From Lyophyllum atratum (Eukaryota > Basidiomycota > Agaricomycetes > Agaricales > Lyophyllaceae), in the NCBI GenBank assembly GCA_014905825.1, contig JACGCN010000011.1:1-64000 (forward strand): a stretch of DNA of 64,000 nt, given 5' to 3'. The position numbers and the translations under genes were made by a program. Positions 39,224 to 47,376 of the stretch are shown here, one piece after another; the first letter of the stretch is position 1; each line of letters opens with the position of its first letter. The notes under the pieces are model-generated. The model did no database searches. It was not told the DNA's origin and saw only the letters and a program-made list of their open reading frames with translations.

Positions 39224-42200
39224 CGAAGGGTCAAAGCATTTGGATTCGACGGACGGCTAGGCAACTATCCTGCAAAGGTTCACATACGTACAGCGGACGG
39301 CCAAGTTCCGATTGCGGTGCCTATGTACGATAGTTCCCCGGCAAAACGGGCAGTCATGGATGAACAGATGGACAAATGGTTTGAGCTAGGCGTTATTGAA
39401 CCATCAAGGAGCCCATGGAGTGCGCCCGTGGTCATAGCCTACCGCAACGGAAAACCTAGGTTTTGCGTCGACTACAGGAAGTTGAACGCGGTTACCATTC
39501 CGGACGAGTTCCCAATCCCTCGACAGTCGGAAATTCTATCATCGCTGGCGGGCGCACAAGTTCTATCGAGCTTGGATGCTTTAGCCGGCTTTACTCAACT
39601 AGAGTTCGACGAATCCGAGGTCGAGAAAACCGCTTTCAGGACTCACAGGGGGCTATTTCAATTCAAAAGGATGCCTTTCGGGCTACGAAATGGGCCATCC
39701 ATTTTCCAGCGCGTGATGCAGGGCATTCTAGCCCCGTACTTGTGGATCTTCTGCCTGGTTTATATAGACGACATCGTCATATTTTCGAAGTCTTACGAGG
39801 AGCACATCGAACACCTGGATGCGGTATTAGGCGCTATCGAGGCTTCGGGTATCACGCTGTCCCCCACGAAATGCCATTTATTCTACGACTCGATATTACT
39901 ACTGGGACACAAGGTGTCTAGATTGGGGCTCTCCACACACGAGGAGAAGGTGAAGGCTATCTTGGACTTGGAGAGTCCGCGGCGCCTGTCACAACTGCAG
40001 ACATTCTTGGGCATGGTGGTCTATTTCTCAGCTTTTATACCCTATTACGCCAGCATTTGCGCGCCGTTATTCCACCTCCTTCGGAAAGGAGCACGTTGGA
40101 TTTGGGGGGCGGAGGAACAGCATGCATTTAACGCAGCAAAAGAGGCCCTTCGCTCAGCTCCAGTGTTAGGTCACCCGATCGAAGGCCGACCCTACAGACT
40201 CTATACTGATGCTTCGGACGAGGCTGCAGGATGCGCGCTACAGCAAATCCAACCTATCCTTGTCAAAGACCTGGCAGACACACGGGCGTATACCCGTCTG
40301 GAGAAAGCTTTCAAGGCCGGTCTACCTCCTCCTAAACTCACGGTAAACGTGGGAGGGAAACTAGACCGGGAACCTGAACCCGATACTTGGGGAGAGACCT
40401 TTGAGGGTACGACAGTGCACGTCGAGAGAGTCATCGCTTACTGGTCGAGAAGCTTCAAGGGAGCAGAGACGCGGTACTCGACAACGGAAAGAGAAGCGCT
40501 GGCAGCGAAGGAAGGCCTGGTCAAATTCCAACCTTACATAGAAGGCGAAAGGGTTACGCTCGTTACAGATCACTCCGCGCTCCAATGGGCAAGGACGTAC
40601 GAGAATTCCAACAGAAGGCTGGCGTCCTGGGGGGCCGTGTTTTCAGCATATGCTCCAAATCTGGAGATCGTTCACAGAGCCGGAAGAGTGCATTCGAACG
40701 TCGACCCATTGTCGAGATTACCAAGAGCGCCTCCTTCGCACGTGTCGCCAAAAGGAGAGGGATCACCATCTATTCAAACGGATTCAGACCTTATAGAAGC
40801 CCAGGAAAAGGCTTTCGAAGGGATGCCCGCTAAAAGGGCCACGTTCGTGGCATGGGACATCGAAGATTGTTTAGAGGGAACCCAGTCAGTGTGGGCTTTA
40901 GCCTCCGAATTGCGGAAAACTCGTTCGCAAACGAAGGCAGCTGTCAATGTCGAAGATCCTCAAAACGAAGCTCCAGTGGAGACATCAGAAGCCAGTACAT
41001 CCAAGTCCCCAGTACCGGAGAACGAGGAGGATAAGGAACTGGATATGGTCAAAGTTTCTGAGGAATACTGGGCGGCTATGAATCCTCCCCCTAGTATGCA
41101 CGTTCAGATGGATCCAGAGTTTAGAAAGGAATTCGTCAAGGGCTACGCAGCGGATCCGAATTTGGCTGGAACTTGGTCGAGTGACGATTCGGACGCCGAC
41201 AAGTGGGTACCCGGGCGCAGATTCTTCAAGGACGAGCACGGTCTCCTCTTCTTCCTCGATGCAGACTATCAACCTCGATTATGCGTGCCGGCTAATCAGA
41301 AAAGCAGGATTTTGACGGAGGCTCACGAGAACGCTCTGGAATCCGCTCATGCAGGTCCCAAGAAACTATGGGAATCTATAAGTCCCAGGTTCTACTGGCA
41401 CCGAATGAAGGCAGATGTTTTACGATTTTGCGCGACCTGTGACGTCTGTCAGAAAACCAAACCCGCTCATTTCAATCGTTACGGGTATCTCATTCCTAAC
41501 CCAATACCCGGTAGACCCTATGAATCTGTCTCGATGGACTTCGTGGTTAATCTGCCATGGTCGGAAGACTACAATGCAATATTCGTCGTGGTGGATAGGC
41601 TCACGAAGCATGCGCACTTTATACCCACAACGACAGGTCTTACAGCCGAAGGATTTGGCGAATTATTCTTCATTCACATAGTATGCAAATACGGCATGCC
41701 TACCAGCATAATTACAGACAGGGATCCTCGGTGGACGTCCGATTTCTGGAAGGGAATCGCGAAATGTCTGAAAACGAAAATGTCCTTGTCTTCTTCTCAC
41801 CACCCGCAACACGAGGGACAAACCGAAATAGTAAACCGTACCCTGGAGACGATGCTGCGAGCATATGTGGGATCAGACCGAACTTCATGGTCGAAATGGA
41901 TTCACATACTAGAATTCGCCTATAACACAAACCACCACGCTTCACTCGGATGCACTCCCTTCTTCCTCCTACACGGCTTTGAGCCTAGGACCCCTCTGGA
42001 CTTTTTGAACGAAAAACCGCTCTTGGGACCCACTTATGGACTGACCGGGGAAGCTTCCGCCTTTCTGGAAAACCTGAGCTTGCACCGTGAAAGCGCCCGA
42101 CTAGCGATAGCTAGAGCTCAAGAAACCCAAGCACGAAGCTATAACGAAGGACGAAAGGACGTACCAAAGCTAGAAAAGGGCGACATGGTGTTGGTAAACC

Positions 42201-42613
42201 CTCACTCCCTGGAATGGATCGAGTCCAAGGGAGAGGGAGCGAAGCTGGCCCAGAGGTGGATAGGTCCCTTCGAAGTTGTGCAAAGGATCAACGACAAGGT
42301 CTACCGATTAAGGTTAAACAGCAAGTACCCGGGAAGCCCGGTGTTCAACATCGATCATTTGAAAAAGTATCGGGATGGGACACCGGGAGAGAATAGGACC
42401 GTATTGCCGGAGACCAGGTCGAAGAAGCCAGCTAAAATGGAATACGACGTGGAGCGAATTATAGCACACAAAAATCATGGCAAAGGAGTGGGACTCCGCT
42501 ACCTCGTTCGATGGGAAGGATATGGCCCGCAATTCGACACCTGGGAGCCGGAGAAACACCTCAGCAACGCTCGACAGATGTTGAGGGAGTACAAGAAGGC
42601 TAATCGCCTCTAA
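39224..42613 (+). CDS. Gypsy pol: reverse transcriptase, RNase H, integrase, chromodomain
   Basis: It follows the TGA at 39221 without a frame change; 31 codons (RRVKAFGFDGRLGNY...) precede the first ATG at 39317. RT runs from FCVDYRKLNAVT to YIDDIVIFS (catalytic YIDD at 39761-39772). RNase H has YRLYTDASDE, STTEREALAA and LVTDHSALQW. The integrase has an HHCC zinc finger (HENALESAH ... CATCDVCQ) and DDE residues in SMDFVVNLP, IITDRDPRW and HHPQHEGQTEIVNRTLE. The C-terminal chromodomain (YLVRWEGYGPQFDTWEPE, about 42496-42552) probably guides integration to modified chromatin. All catalytic residues I can check are present. Confidence 0.95.
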   Translation, partial: RRVKAFGFDGRLGNYPAKVHIRTADGQVPIAVPMYDSSPAKRAVMDEQMDKWFELGVIEPSRSPWSAPVVIAYRNGKPRFCVDYRKLNAVTIPDEFPIPRQSEILSSLAGAQVLSSLDALAGFTQLEFDESEVEKTAFRTHRGLFQFKRMPFGLRNGPSIFQRVMQGILAPYLWIFCLVYIDDIVIFSKSYEEHIEHLDAVLGAIEASGITLSPTKCHLFYDSILLLGHKVSRLGLSTHEEKVKAILDLESPRRLSQLQTFLGMVVYFSAFIPYYASICAPLFHLLRKGARWIWGAEEQHAFNAAKEALRSAPVLGHPIEGRPYRLYTDASDEAAGCALQQIQPILVKDLADTRAYTRLEKAFKAGLPPPKLTVNVGGKLDREPEPDTWGETFEGTTVHVERVIAYWSRSFKGAETRYSTTEREALAAKEGLVKFQPYIEGERVTLVTDHSALQWARTYENSNRRLASWGAVFSAYAPNLEIVHRAGRVHSNVDPLSRLPRAPPSHVSPKGEGSPSIQTDSDLIEAQEKAFEGMPAKRATFVAWDIEDCLEGTQSVWALASELRKTRSQTKAAVNVEDPQNEAPVETSEASTSKSPVPENEEDKELDMVKVSEEYWAAMNPPPSMHVQMDPEFRKEFVKGYAADPNLAGTWSSDDSDADKWVPGRRFFKDEHGLLFFLDADYQPRLCVPANQKSRILTEAHENALESAHAGPKKLWESISPRFYWHRMKADVLRFCATCDVCQKTKPAHFNRYGYLIPNPIPGRPYESVSMDFVVNLPWSEDYNAIFVVVDRLTKHAHFIPTTTGLTAEGFGELFFIHIVCKYGMPTSIITDRDPRWTSDFWKGIAKCLKTKMSLSSSHHPQHEGQTEIVNRTLETMLRAYVGSDRTSWSKWIHILEFAYNTNHHASLGCTPFFLLHGFEPRTPLDFLNEKPLLGPTYGLTGEASAFLENLSLHRESARLAIARAQETQARSYNEGRKDVPKLEKGDMVLVNPHSLEWIESKGEGAKLAQRWIGPFEVVQRINDKVYRLRLNSKYPGSPVFNIDHLKKYRDGTPGENRTVLPETRSKKPAKMEYDVERIIAHKNHGKGVGLRYLVRWEGYGPQFDTWEPEKHLSNARQMLREYKKANRL

Positions 42614-43141
42614 CTCCTACAGATACAAACAAAAACACCCAAACGAGGAGCCATGCTTCACCTTCGGTTGAAACGGGAGAGACCGACAATTCTCCGTGAT
42701 TTGATCGCTTATGGCTGAACTCGTCTGGACGACTCATTTTCTTTTTGCTTCTCTCTTTGCGTTCTTATTCTCTTTGTTCTCTTCATGATTTCTTTTCTTT
42801 TCTCATTATCTCTCATCTTTTACGAAAAGCAGACAGCTGCGTTACGATTTCTTTCTTTTACTTACCGACCTGGCAGCCGCTAACCTCACATTTCACCTCA
42901 CCTCACTCCATGTCCATCAACGCGAACTCGGTAACTGATGGCCGGACTCGCTTAGACGCTCGGATAACGGATTCGGATGGCTAGCTCCGGCCTTAAAGGA
43001 CCCTGGCGATGGGGGATACCCTCTTCATCGATTTCCCCAATCGAAGGAACAACCCATAATAAACTGCGTCCGTGGCTTCTCCCGTTCGCCTTCTCGTCTC
43101 TGAGCTAGATTGACGTGGCTTCTCCCGTTAAATCTCTCAGT
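42614..43141 (+). other. Pol-ORF A spacer with pyrimidine tract
   Basis: A 528-bp non-coding stretch. Positions 42736-42830 are strongly T/C-rich (ttttctttttgcttctctc), as seen before fungal splice acceptors or transcription starts. Two GTGGCTTCTCCCG motifs close the region. Confidence 0.6.
43072..43127 (+). promoter_or_regulatory. Paired GTGGCTTCTCCCG motif before the extra ORFs
   Basis: Exact 13-bp copies at 43072-43084 and 43115-43127, 43 bp apart, the second 15 bp before the first ATG of ORF A. They match the pair in the LTR leader. Confidence 0.75.
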
Positions 43142-44203
43142 ATGTCTCTCATGTCTCTGGACCGTCTCCTGTACTCCGACTCCAACAACCGAGTCGTAAG
43201 TTTCGAAGAGCGGAAAATCGACGACGATCTATGGATAGGGCTCAACGGAGTCACAGAACTGATCCCTAAAGAAGCGGCGGCGTACCATGGTAAGGCCTTA
43301 GATCCCCATGGAAGCAACGCCCTCATCAGACCAGACGGCACGTTCTTCGACATGGAATGGGCCGACAGTCCGGGCTGGTTTCATTTAGAGAAGCACTACC
43401 ACGCTTGGATTCCCATCGCCGACAAGAAGAAACTGTCTACTCCATGGTACTACCGACTCAACCATACAGGGGAGATCAGGGACTTCCACGAGGGATCAGC
43501 GACGTTCGAGCCGTCTTCGCAAAGCACGATGGTATCTGATCTGTACCGATTCAGCGAATACTTCAGGGGCGCTGCAGACCTGGCCCGGGAGAGTGGAGCC
43601 GTTCATATCCCCACACCCTTCGATCCTCCTCGAGTCCACGAGATCTTCGACTCCCGTGCGATCGCAGTAAAAACCAACGTCGAAGCTAAACGTTCAATTC
43701 TGGAATGTCTGGGTTTCATCAACTGGCGGCGATCCTGTTTCCCTGGCAGGGACAAGTATTGGTTAGCGGCAGAGCTCAAGGAGATCGAGGCTCTGGACCT
43801 CCGGCAATACACAAAACGGGGAATCCTAGTGGACCTTGAGCGGGACTGGTACCAGATCGACTTCACAGTCCTGTTGAAGAACGACGTTCCGATTTTCTAT
43901 AGATGGACGGACGAGCTCGCCAACGAACCACGTTTTGCGCGCTTCGACCCAGCCATCCTCAAAGCTTATCACCAGGGAGAGCTGAACCCTTCCGACACAG
44001 AGGGAGCGTACTTCGACGAGGAACGGCATAATCGGGTTTACGAAATCAGGTCGAAGCTGGAGAAATACGACGAGTTCCTTCAGTTCGTAGAGGTCGACGA
44101 CGAGTTCACTTATGGGGACCCCAATGACAGTGGCGCCAAACACTTCGTCATAGACTTCCAGGGTTGGCATCGCAGGGAAATCCGCGACAAGAGTAGCCTG
44201 TGA
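43142..44203 (+). CDS. Extra retrotransposon ORF A (353 aa), unknown function
   Basis: First ATG is 43142 (MSLMSLDRLLYSDSNNR); the frame is open from 43115 without ATG. The protein is globular, rich in Trp/Tyr/Arg/Asp, with no signal peptide, membrane segment or zinc knuckle, so it is not an envelope. Landmarks are GLNGVTELIPKEAAAYHG, WFHLEKHYHAWIPIADKKKL, GEIRDFHEGSATFEP, EYFRGAADLARESGAVHIP and ILECLGFINWRRSCF. I recall hypothetical agaricomycete proteins with this FxGAAxxAREsGAxHxP ... LGFxNW layout, but no known activity. It ends at TGA 44201-44203, three bases before ORF B's ATG and in the same frame. Confidence 0.85.
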   Translation: MSLMSLDRLLYSDSNNRVVSFEERKIDDDLWIGLNGVTELIPKEAAAYHGKALDPHGSNALIRPDGTFFDMEWADSPGWFHLEKHYHAWIPIADKKKLSTPWYYRLNHTGEIRDFHEGSATFEPSSQSTMVSDLYRFSEYFRGAADLARESGAVHIPTPFDPPRVHEIFDSRAIAVKTNVEAKRSILECLGFINWRRSCFPGRDKYWLAAELKEIEALDLRQYTKRGILVDLERDWYQIDFTVLLKNDVPIFYRWTDELANEPRFARFDPAILKAYHQGELNPSDTEGAYFDEERHNRVYEIRSKLEKYDEFLQFVEVDDEFTYGDPNDSGAKHFVIDFQGWHRREIRDKSSL

Positions 44204-44206
44204 GCA

Positions 44207-45871
44207 ATGGCGGAGGCGTTCGCTGCTCGAACCTTACAGGAACCAGACGGAGATGTGATCGTTTACACGAGATGGCTCGCTCGCCGGTCCCAGGACGAAG
44301 TTCTGGACTACGAAGGGAGCGATTTCACTCCAGACGCCGACGAAGAACCCATACAAGATCCGAAAAACATGCACGCCTTGCGAGAGTTCTACAAGGACCC
44401 GTACGCCCCCGAAGTTGGCGAGAAGATCGGCAAGTGGTCGGGACTTAACGAGGCGCCACTGGAGAACGAGGAGTCGGTATCTCTACTATCACGTATATCT
44501 ACCGTGATCACCCCGACGAGCATGGACGTGGATTCGGAGGAGGCGAGTAAAGCCGACTCTACCCCCCGAGGACCTAGCCTGCGCTCTTCAATCCCCCCTC
44601 GTCGCGATCACGCTGTACCAAACCCAAGGCGCAGTCAATCCCCCCGCCCTGGTCCATCGACCGACCGCAGGTTCGAATCGGATTGGGCCAGCAAAATGTC
44701 GGGAGATGACGGCCAGAGGGGTAGACCACGAGGGTACGGGCATCGCAGTGTCCGTGATAATGTCGACGCAGTGGGCAACCCTAGCCCTGGGGAGCGAATC
44801 ACCCCGAGCCGGGCGCTGTCGTTAAACGCCATTAAACGCGATCAGTCGGAGCGGGACAGGGAACATTTTATCCGCGATCTTATAGGCTGGGGCGCAAAGA
44901 TGACTCACCAAGAACCCTCCTATCGCTTCCCTGGAAACCTACTGTGGAACGCCTTCTTCCTCCAGCGCGGATACCTCTTGGTCGAGCGCAAAGAAACGGA
45001 GGTTCGCATGAGGTACTGGGCGGCTTCGGTTCAAGGATTACGGAACGTACGGCAAGTACTCGAGCTAGCCATCGAACATCATGTTCGCTTCCGCATAGGT
45101 ATCAAGACCCGGGACCTAGACACCTTCAGGCCATACAACGACGAAATGTCAACACTAGAAGTGGCTACAGCCAAACAGCCGCACATGGTTGGCTTCCAGG
45201 AAGAGACTCTGACTTGGGGATCCGGGGGTGCAGGCTTCGCCACGAACTACATTGGGAAAATGGGAAATGTCTTACGTCGCGGACATGCGGGCGCTTTAAT
45301 CCCTAAAGGCAGCCCTCTGGCGTGGATCGCCTTACACTATGGCGGAGACATGATACTGGAGAAGTTTATTCGGGGCCCGTCGCCAGGGATGGTATGGCAT
45401 AACCTCGGAGAAAGCGATTCCCGCGATGAGAACCCCATACACGTCCTCTTTGACTTCGTCTCACCTGGGGAAGAGTCGTTGATCTACGGCCACATCCCAG
45501 GTCTTAACGGCGAGACCGACCGATGGGTCTACCCTACGGAGGAATTACTAGAGGAGTTCTGCGACCACTGGCAAGGCGAATGGAACCCCGCTTTGGAGAA
45601 GATCTTCCTGGACGTTACGAAGGAATTAAAGGACGACAAACCTCGCGCCCGCACCCGCACGGAGTGGAGGGAATACCTCCGCCGCGCCAGTCGGGGAACT
45701 CGGAAGCCTCCTGTCATACTCGGAAAGGCTTTCTTCGAGGAAGGGGAGCGCCGCTTCCACGCCGCGTTCGGCCGTTCTTGGCATCAACAGCGCGTCTGGA
45801 ACCTCGAAATTCCCGAACGTTACACACCATTAACTCATGGAAAACAGGGGGGCTTTGTGAGGCGTCAGTAA
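44207..45871 (+). CDS. Extra retrotransposon ORF B (554 aa), unknown function
   Basis: ATG at 44207 follows ORF A's stop by three bases (TGA GCA ATG) in the same frame. Residues 1-100 are acidic, about 120-220 are Ser/Pro/Arg-rich and probably disordered (PRRSQSPRPGPSTDRR), and about 225-550 are globular: DREHFIRDLIGWGAKMTH, YRFPGNLLWNAFFLQRGYLL, TWGSGGAGFATNYIGKMGNV, GSPLAWIALHYGGDMI, TRTEWREYLRRASRG. No membrane segment or known catalytic motif. The final codons cover the polypurine tract (45839-45852) and the stop TAA (45869-45871) is 16 bp inside the 3' LTR, so the gene's end is built from element sequence. This argues that it is a long-standing element gene. Confidence 0.87.
   Translation: MAEAFAARTLQEPDGDVIVYTRWLARRSQDEVLDYEGSDFTPDADEEPIQDPKNMHALREFYKDPYAPEVGEKIGKWSGLNEAPLENEESVSLLSRISTVITPTSMDVDSEEASKADSTPRGPSLRSSIPPRRDHAVPNPRRSQSPRPGPSTDRRFESDWASKMSGDDGQRGRPRGYGHRSVRDNVDAVGNPSPGERITPSRALSLNAIKRDQSERDREHFIRDLIGWGAKMTHQEPSYRFPGNLLWNAFFLQRGYLLVERKETEVRMRYWAASVQGLRNVRQVLELAIEHHVRFRIGIKTRDLDTFRPYNDEMSTLEVATAKQPHMVGFQEETLTWGSGGAGFATNYIGKMGNVLRRGHAGALIPKGSPLAWIALHYGGDMILEKFIRGPSPGMVWHNLGESDSRDENPIHVLFDFVSPGEESLIYGHIPGLNGETDRWVYPTEELLEEFCDHWQGEWNPALEKIFLDVTKELKDDKPRARTRTEWREYLRRASRGTRKPPVILGKAFFEEGERRFHAAFGRSWHQQRVWNLEIPERYTPLTHGKQGGFVRRQ
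45839..45852 (+). other. Polypurine tract of the gypsy element
   Basis: GGAAAACAGGGGGG immediately before the 3' LTR, the expected plus-strand primer for reverse transcription. It is also coding (GKQGG) for ORF B. Confidence 0.8.
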
Positions 45872-46330
45872 GCGCTGCCATTACCTTTTCACTTACATAT
45901 GTTTTCCAATCCTTTCTGATACACGTTTTCTCGGTCACGGTCACTCTTAGTCACGTAGCTATAAAATCGTCTGAGTAGTTACATCAAATAGATCCTCTTT
46001 TACAACACAACGCCTTGAACTTGAGTATTACTCTTAAGTTCGGAGGCTCCTGTGATCGAGTGACCTCAAGGACTGAAAGCCTCGCCTCGCCGAGTTCCTC
46101 CTGCGTCATCTAGACACTTCTCGCGGCTTCTCCCGAGAAGAGAAGACATTCCTGGCTCGTGGCTTCTCCCGAGCAAGGGAATCGATTCACGTCTAGCTGA
46201 GGCTATACCAACTCGACTACGCTCTGCTCTAGGTCTTTCCACCTAGGTCACCTGTCTATTCGCGCTCGCTAGGATAACCGTCGCTCGGCTCACCCACGCG
46301 GAACCTCGAGATCCTCAAACAGGTTCCACA
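45856..46330 (+). repeat. 3' LTR of the gypsy element
   Basis: 475 bp, matching the 5' LTR except for A instead of C near the end (cctcaaacag versus cctcacacag). Confidence 0.95.
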
Positions 46331-46335
46331 CATCT
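46331..46335. repeat. Target site duplication CATCT (right copy, gypsy)
   Basis: Identical to 34019-34023. Confidence 0.95.
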
Positions 46336-47057
46336 ACAGGAATATCTCGGAGGCCTGTCTTGACACTCTGGCGCGGCTTCTTGCTGAGGGTTCTTTAAAC
46401 AAACAGACGTAAGGCGAGAAGCACGGAGTTGATCAAGATTGTGACTAACAGGGCGATAGGGTTGCCCTTCCGTTTCTTCTTATAACCACCCTCCTCACGC
46501 GCTAACGAGGCCTTCAACACATCCACCTGGTCCCGAATTGTGGGCCCCTGCGCCTTCGGTGTTGGCTTACGAACCTTTGGTGGGGGCGGATCTTCATCAT
46601 CAGAGTCATCCAAGAGCATTGCATCCGGTGAGTCTGCTCGCATTGTCTTGTCAGCTTCATAGTTGTCGTCGTCTTCTTCATCGATGTCTGGCCCATTCAG
46701 TCAGCCTGAGCAGCACAGCAACCTGATTGAAAAACCTTCAGACTTACTCTCGGAAATGACCAAGATCGGCTTCTGAGGACGAGGAGTTTTGACGCGCATC
46801 TCCGAGGGAGGACGGTTGGCCTCGACCAGCCTCTGCTCCACTTCCTGCTCCTTCCTGTGCTCGTGATGAGCAAGGTCTTCGAGTGCCTTCGCTTTTTGTT
46901 TTGCTTTGCTGGCTTCTTCATCCGCTTTTTTCTGCTTATCAGCTTCGATCTGTGCAGCAGTGCGTCTGGTACGCTTGGGGACGGTACTCATATGAGGTGC
47001 GGTGACGGTTCGAGTGCGCAGGTTGCGGGGCATTGGCATCACAGGACTGCTGGCCAT
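46336..47057 (-). pseudogene. 5' part of the unrecognised gene split by the gypsy element
   Basis: It starts at ATG 47055-47057 (MASSPVMPMPRNLRTRTVT). The exon runs to about 46750 (PILVISES), then about 46688-46461, then a third exon that begins about 46400 (TLSKKPRQSVKTGLRDIPV) and is interrupted at the target site. The frame resumes at 34018 as DDEEDVEAPEPG. The region is highly charged: a helical stretch RRTAAQIEADKQKKADEEAS, then acidic LLDDSDDEDPPPPKVRK. Proteins starting this way are numerous in agaricomycete genomes, function unknown. A simple ORF caller would end this piece falsely at 46395 by reading through an intron. Confidence 0.7.
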
Positions 47058-47376
47058 GGCAAGGGGAGTGAAGGAGTGGGTATGCTGGATGTAGAGCGAG
47101 GTAGGACTTTCGCTTTGCCCCCCAAAAAATTTCAACTGATGAAAATGTGAACGTGACCAGCTTATGAGACACGTTTTGTAACTTAGACAAATAATTTGAA
47201 CTGTTCTTTCCGTCCCGACCAGACATTGACGCCCATGTACAAGCCACGCAAACCCTTTACCCCGGCCCTGTACAACTGCACCTTCCAGATGTCGTCGAGC
47301 ACTGAAGACCGCTCGTGGCCTGAAGCTCCACTACGAGTCGCATATAGTACCCCACGACTTACGGCTTCCACCGAGC
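47058..47376. promoter_or_regulatory. Short divergent promoter between the split gene and the Plavaka transposase
   Basis: A 319-bp gap with starts on either side facing away. Includes an AT-rich stretch near 47180-47200. It would drive both genes if they form one two-gene transposon. Confidence 0.5.

Larger units (their letters stand above)
34024..46330 (+). mobile_element. Complete Ty3/gypsy chromodomain LTR retrotransposon with two extra ORFs (12,307 bp)
   Basis: Two 475-bp LTRs (TG...CA) differ at one base by eye and flank gag-protease, RT-RNase H-integrase-chromodomain, and two further ORFs on the same strand. The 5-bp target duplication is intact. The near-identity of the LTRs means a recent insertion. 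All four ORFs lie in one reading frame. An in-frame TGA separates protease from RT. The element is nested in an exon of a minus-strand gene that is divergent from a Plavaka transposase. Confidence 0.96.

Noticed and set aside
43142..45871. ORF A or B as a retroviral envelope
   Set aside because: No signal peptide, transmembrane segment or fusion-like region; composition is that of soluble proteins.
46395..46461. C-terminal hydrophobic tail (ALLVTILINSVLLALRLFV) on the split gene's 5' piece
   Set aside because: It is intron sequence read through: a GT donor at about 46460 and AAAG acceptor at about 46400 restore a frame that continues to the insertion site.
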